Source: Okapia johnstoni
Taxonomy: Eukaryota; Chordata; Mammalia; Artiodactyla; Giraffidae
Length of the DNA stretch: 64,000 nt
Assembly (NCBI GenBank): GCA_024291935.2
Contig: CM044318.1
Coordinates: forward strand, 83,276,001-83,340,000
Reading direction: 5' to 3'
In this document: positions 62,471 to 64,000 of the stretch, piece by piece
How the letters are laid out: each line of letters opens with the position of its first letter
How positions within the stretch are numbered: the stretch's first letter is position 1
The notes under the pieces: model-generated
Databases searched by the model: none
Seen by the model: only the letters and a program-made list of their open reading frames with translations
What the model was told of the DNA's origin: nothing
Translations under genes and position numbers: made by a program

Positions 62471-64000
62471 GTTGTTATGAGGAGGTTCTGTTATTTTTTA
62501 CTCTCAACAATGTCAAACTCATGACTGATCCTCACATACATGAGCTTCTTTCCCCTTCTAATGTAATAAAGGCATGTTCTTTGACTTAAAAGGAAAAAAA
62601 AAACACCTCATTTTTACCTACAGAAAAACTTTTACTCCATTACTTCAGCCACAAAGCATAAACTGACGCTCACTGGCCTGTTTCTAATTAGTGGGAGCAG
62701 AGGAAGTAAAGCATCCATTTTCTACGTGGATGTTTGGGTTTGATGTTGAGGTCTTAGAAGGACCGGAAGATGCTGTCTTCATTGGACCAGAGTTTCCTCT
62801 TCATTTTTGTCTGTTCACTTAGTTTTTCTATGTTCAACTTATCCTGACATTAACCTTTCTTTATCCTCTGTCCAGATGGAATCTAAATTCGTAGAAATGG
62901 ATTACCAACATTTTATGATGGTGGCCAAAATCAACTGGAAAACATACCTCCTCCAGTTGAGATGTTACATCAGTGTAGGAAAATTCATGTGCAGCAGTTA
63001 GCTTTGCTAATTAACTATGTCCAGAAGGAATTCAGTAAAACTGGTAACAGCCACTCACCAAAGTCATCTGTAAGACTAGTAAGAGGAACTGATTTCCCTA
63101 TTCCTTTTTGCTCCCCCTTCAGTGTGACAGTTACAGAAAATGTTAGAAACAAGGGCTTCCGTTCTGAGCATGGCTCTCGAGTGCATTTAGATGAATGTAG
63201 CAAATAGCCCACCTACTCTATTCCCCAAAGATTCCCGGTTATTAAGCAACGATCGGTTGATGGTGTGGGGCCTGACCGCAAGAGCTGGAATTAGTAGGAT
63301 GCAAAAGAGGTGGCTTCCCTTCCTCAGATTATTTATGAAAATCTCACTCTTTTGAGAACGTGTGCATACTGGAATGCTTTTTGGGCTTGTTTTGCGTTGC
63401 TGATGAACTATGATGAATCCATCATATATATGTATTTTTTCCCTGCTGCTTCTACCGGCTCAATCTCAGATCACATTGGAACACCCAGGCAGGGTTTCTG
63501 CTTGGAGGTGACCATCCACCACAATTGAAATCAATTAGAGTTAAAGATGCTATCCGTCTCTCTGGCATGGCCATGGGAGTGCCCATCTATTACCATCAAA
63601 ACGGATCTCCCGTGCGTTTTCCATTGCAGCGTGTCTCCCCTGTTACCTTGGCCTGGTCAAACTGTAGACTTTGCAAGGTCTCAGGTGTACTGCTGAGGTA
63701 GCAAGCCATGAAAGAAAGGGAGAAATGAGTATTTCTTGTAATCAGCTTCTGTTTATCAGCAGAGAGATGACTGTCCAGGTCAGATCATAACAAAAAGCCA
63801 TAGTCAGAGTCAGCATGTATGGTCTTCCCACATGCGGCTCATGTTTTGTCAGCCATGGTCCAGCGTGGGATGGTTGCTCAGTCTGAACTCTCTCTTCTTT
63901 TCTGTGATACTTGTGCTAAAAATGATGCAGGAATTATTTAATCTGAGTGGACCAAGCACATGAATTGAACTAAGAAATGAATTAAGGCCCCTTTCCTTCC

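Larger units (their letters stand above)
54589..64000. other. DOCK1 intron and upstream part of INSYN2A, no exon recognised
   Basis: 5' untranslated exons and the promoter of INSYN2A should lie in this direction, but I cannot point to them. The stretch contains a MIR relic (58650), a split L1 end (57993-58432), an old L1-like tail (59360), a possible LTR relic (60000-60420), a Bov-tA (60476) and a BovB fragment (62211). The remainder appears to be unique intronic sequence. Confidence 0.6.

Overview
The window is mammalian genomic DNA, almost certainly from a bovid ruminant. Three things support this. It carries many Bov-tA/Bov-A2 SINEs and BovB LINE fragments, which in mammals are ruminant-type repeats. 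It also has a cetartiodactyl CHR-type SINE. Its only real coding sequence is small exons with GT/AG splice sites. I cannot separate cattle, sheep, goat or another bovid from the sequence alone.

Two genes are recognisable. On the + strand, two consecutive coding exons of DOCK1 (the Rac guanine-nucleotide exchange factor Dock180) lie at 2922-3049 and 6872-6967, joined in phase 0. No later DOCK1 exon was recognised, so nearly all of 6968-64000 reads as one DOCK1 intron of more than 57 kb. Inside that intron, on the - strand, sits INSYN2A (formerly FAM196A), an inhibitory-synapse protein. Its coding sequence is split into three exons: 54588-53393 (start codon and most of the protein), 32147-32076 (72 nt) and 16418-16235 (C-terminus and stop). 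The 72-nt exon is too short and oddly framed to stand out as an open frame. I found it by looking for the expected residues and then confirmed its splice sites and phases. The large INSYN2A exon has one extra base in an A-run (53836-53839 on +). This puts a TAA in frame after about 249 residues. Removing one base restores a 481-residue protein with all splice phases consistent, so it is either an assembly or sequencing indel or a real loss-of-function allele.

The rest is intron with repeats. 1-6871 holds the DOCK1 exons, a 109-bp tandem duplication, SINEs and a nested L1/Bov-A2/BovB composite. 6968-16234 is DOCK1 intron and the presumed INSYN2A 3' untranslated region, with a candidate poly(A) signal and a G-rich tract on the INSYN2A strand. 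16419-53392 is the two INSYN2A introns, with scattered SINEs, an L2 relic, MIR relics and a small DNA transposon with terminal inverted repeats at 50462-50765. 53393-54588 is the CpG-rich INSYN2A coding exon. 54589-64000 is intronic or upstream sequence with more SINE, L1 and BovB insertions and no recognised 5' exon.

I saw no sign of a novel multi-gene system. The most notable points are the nested antisense gene, its apparent frameshift, and the layered transposon insertions with readable target-site duplications.
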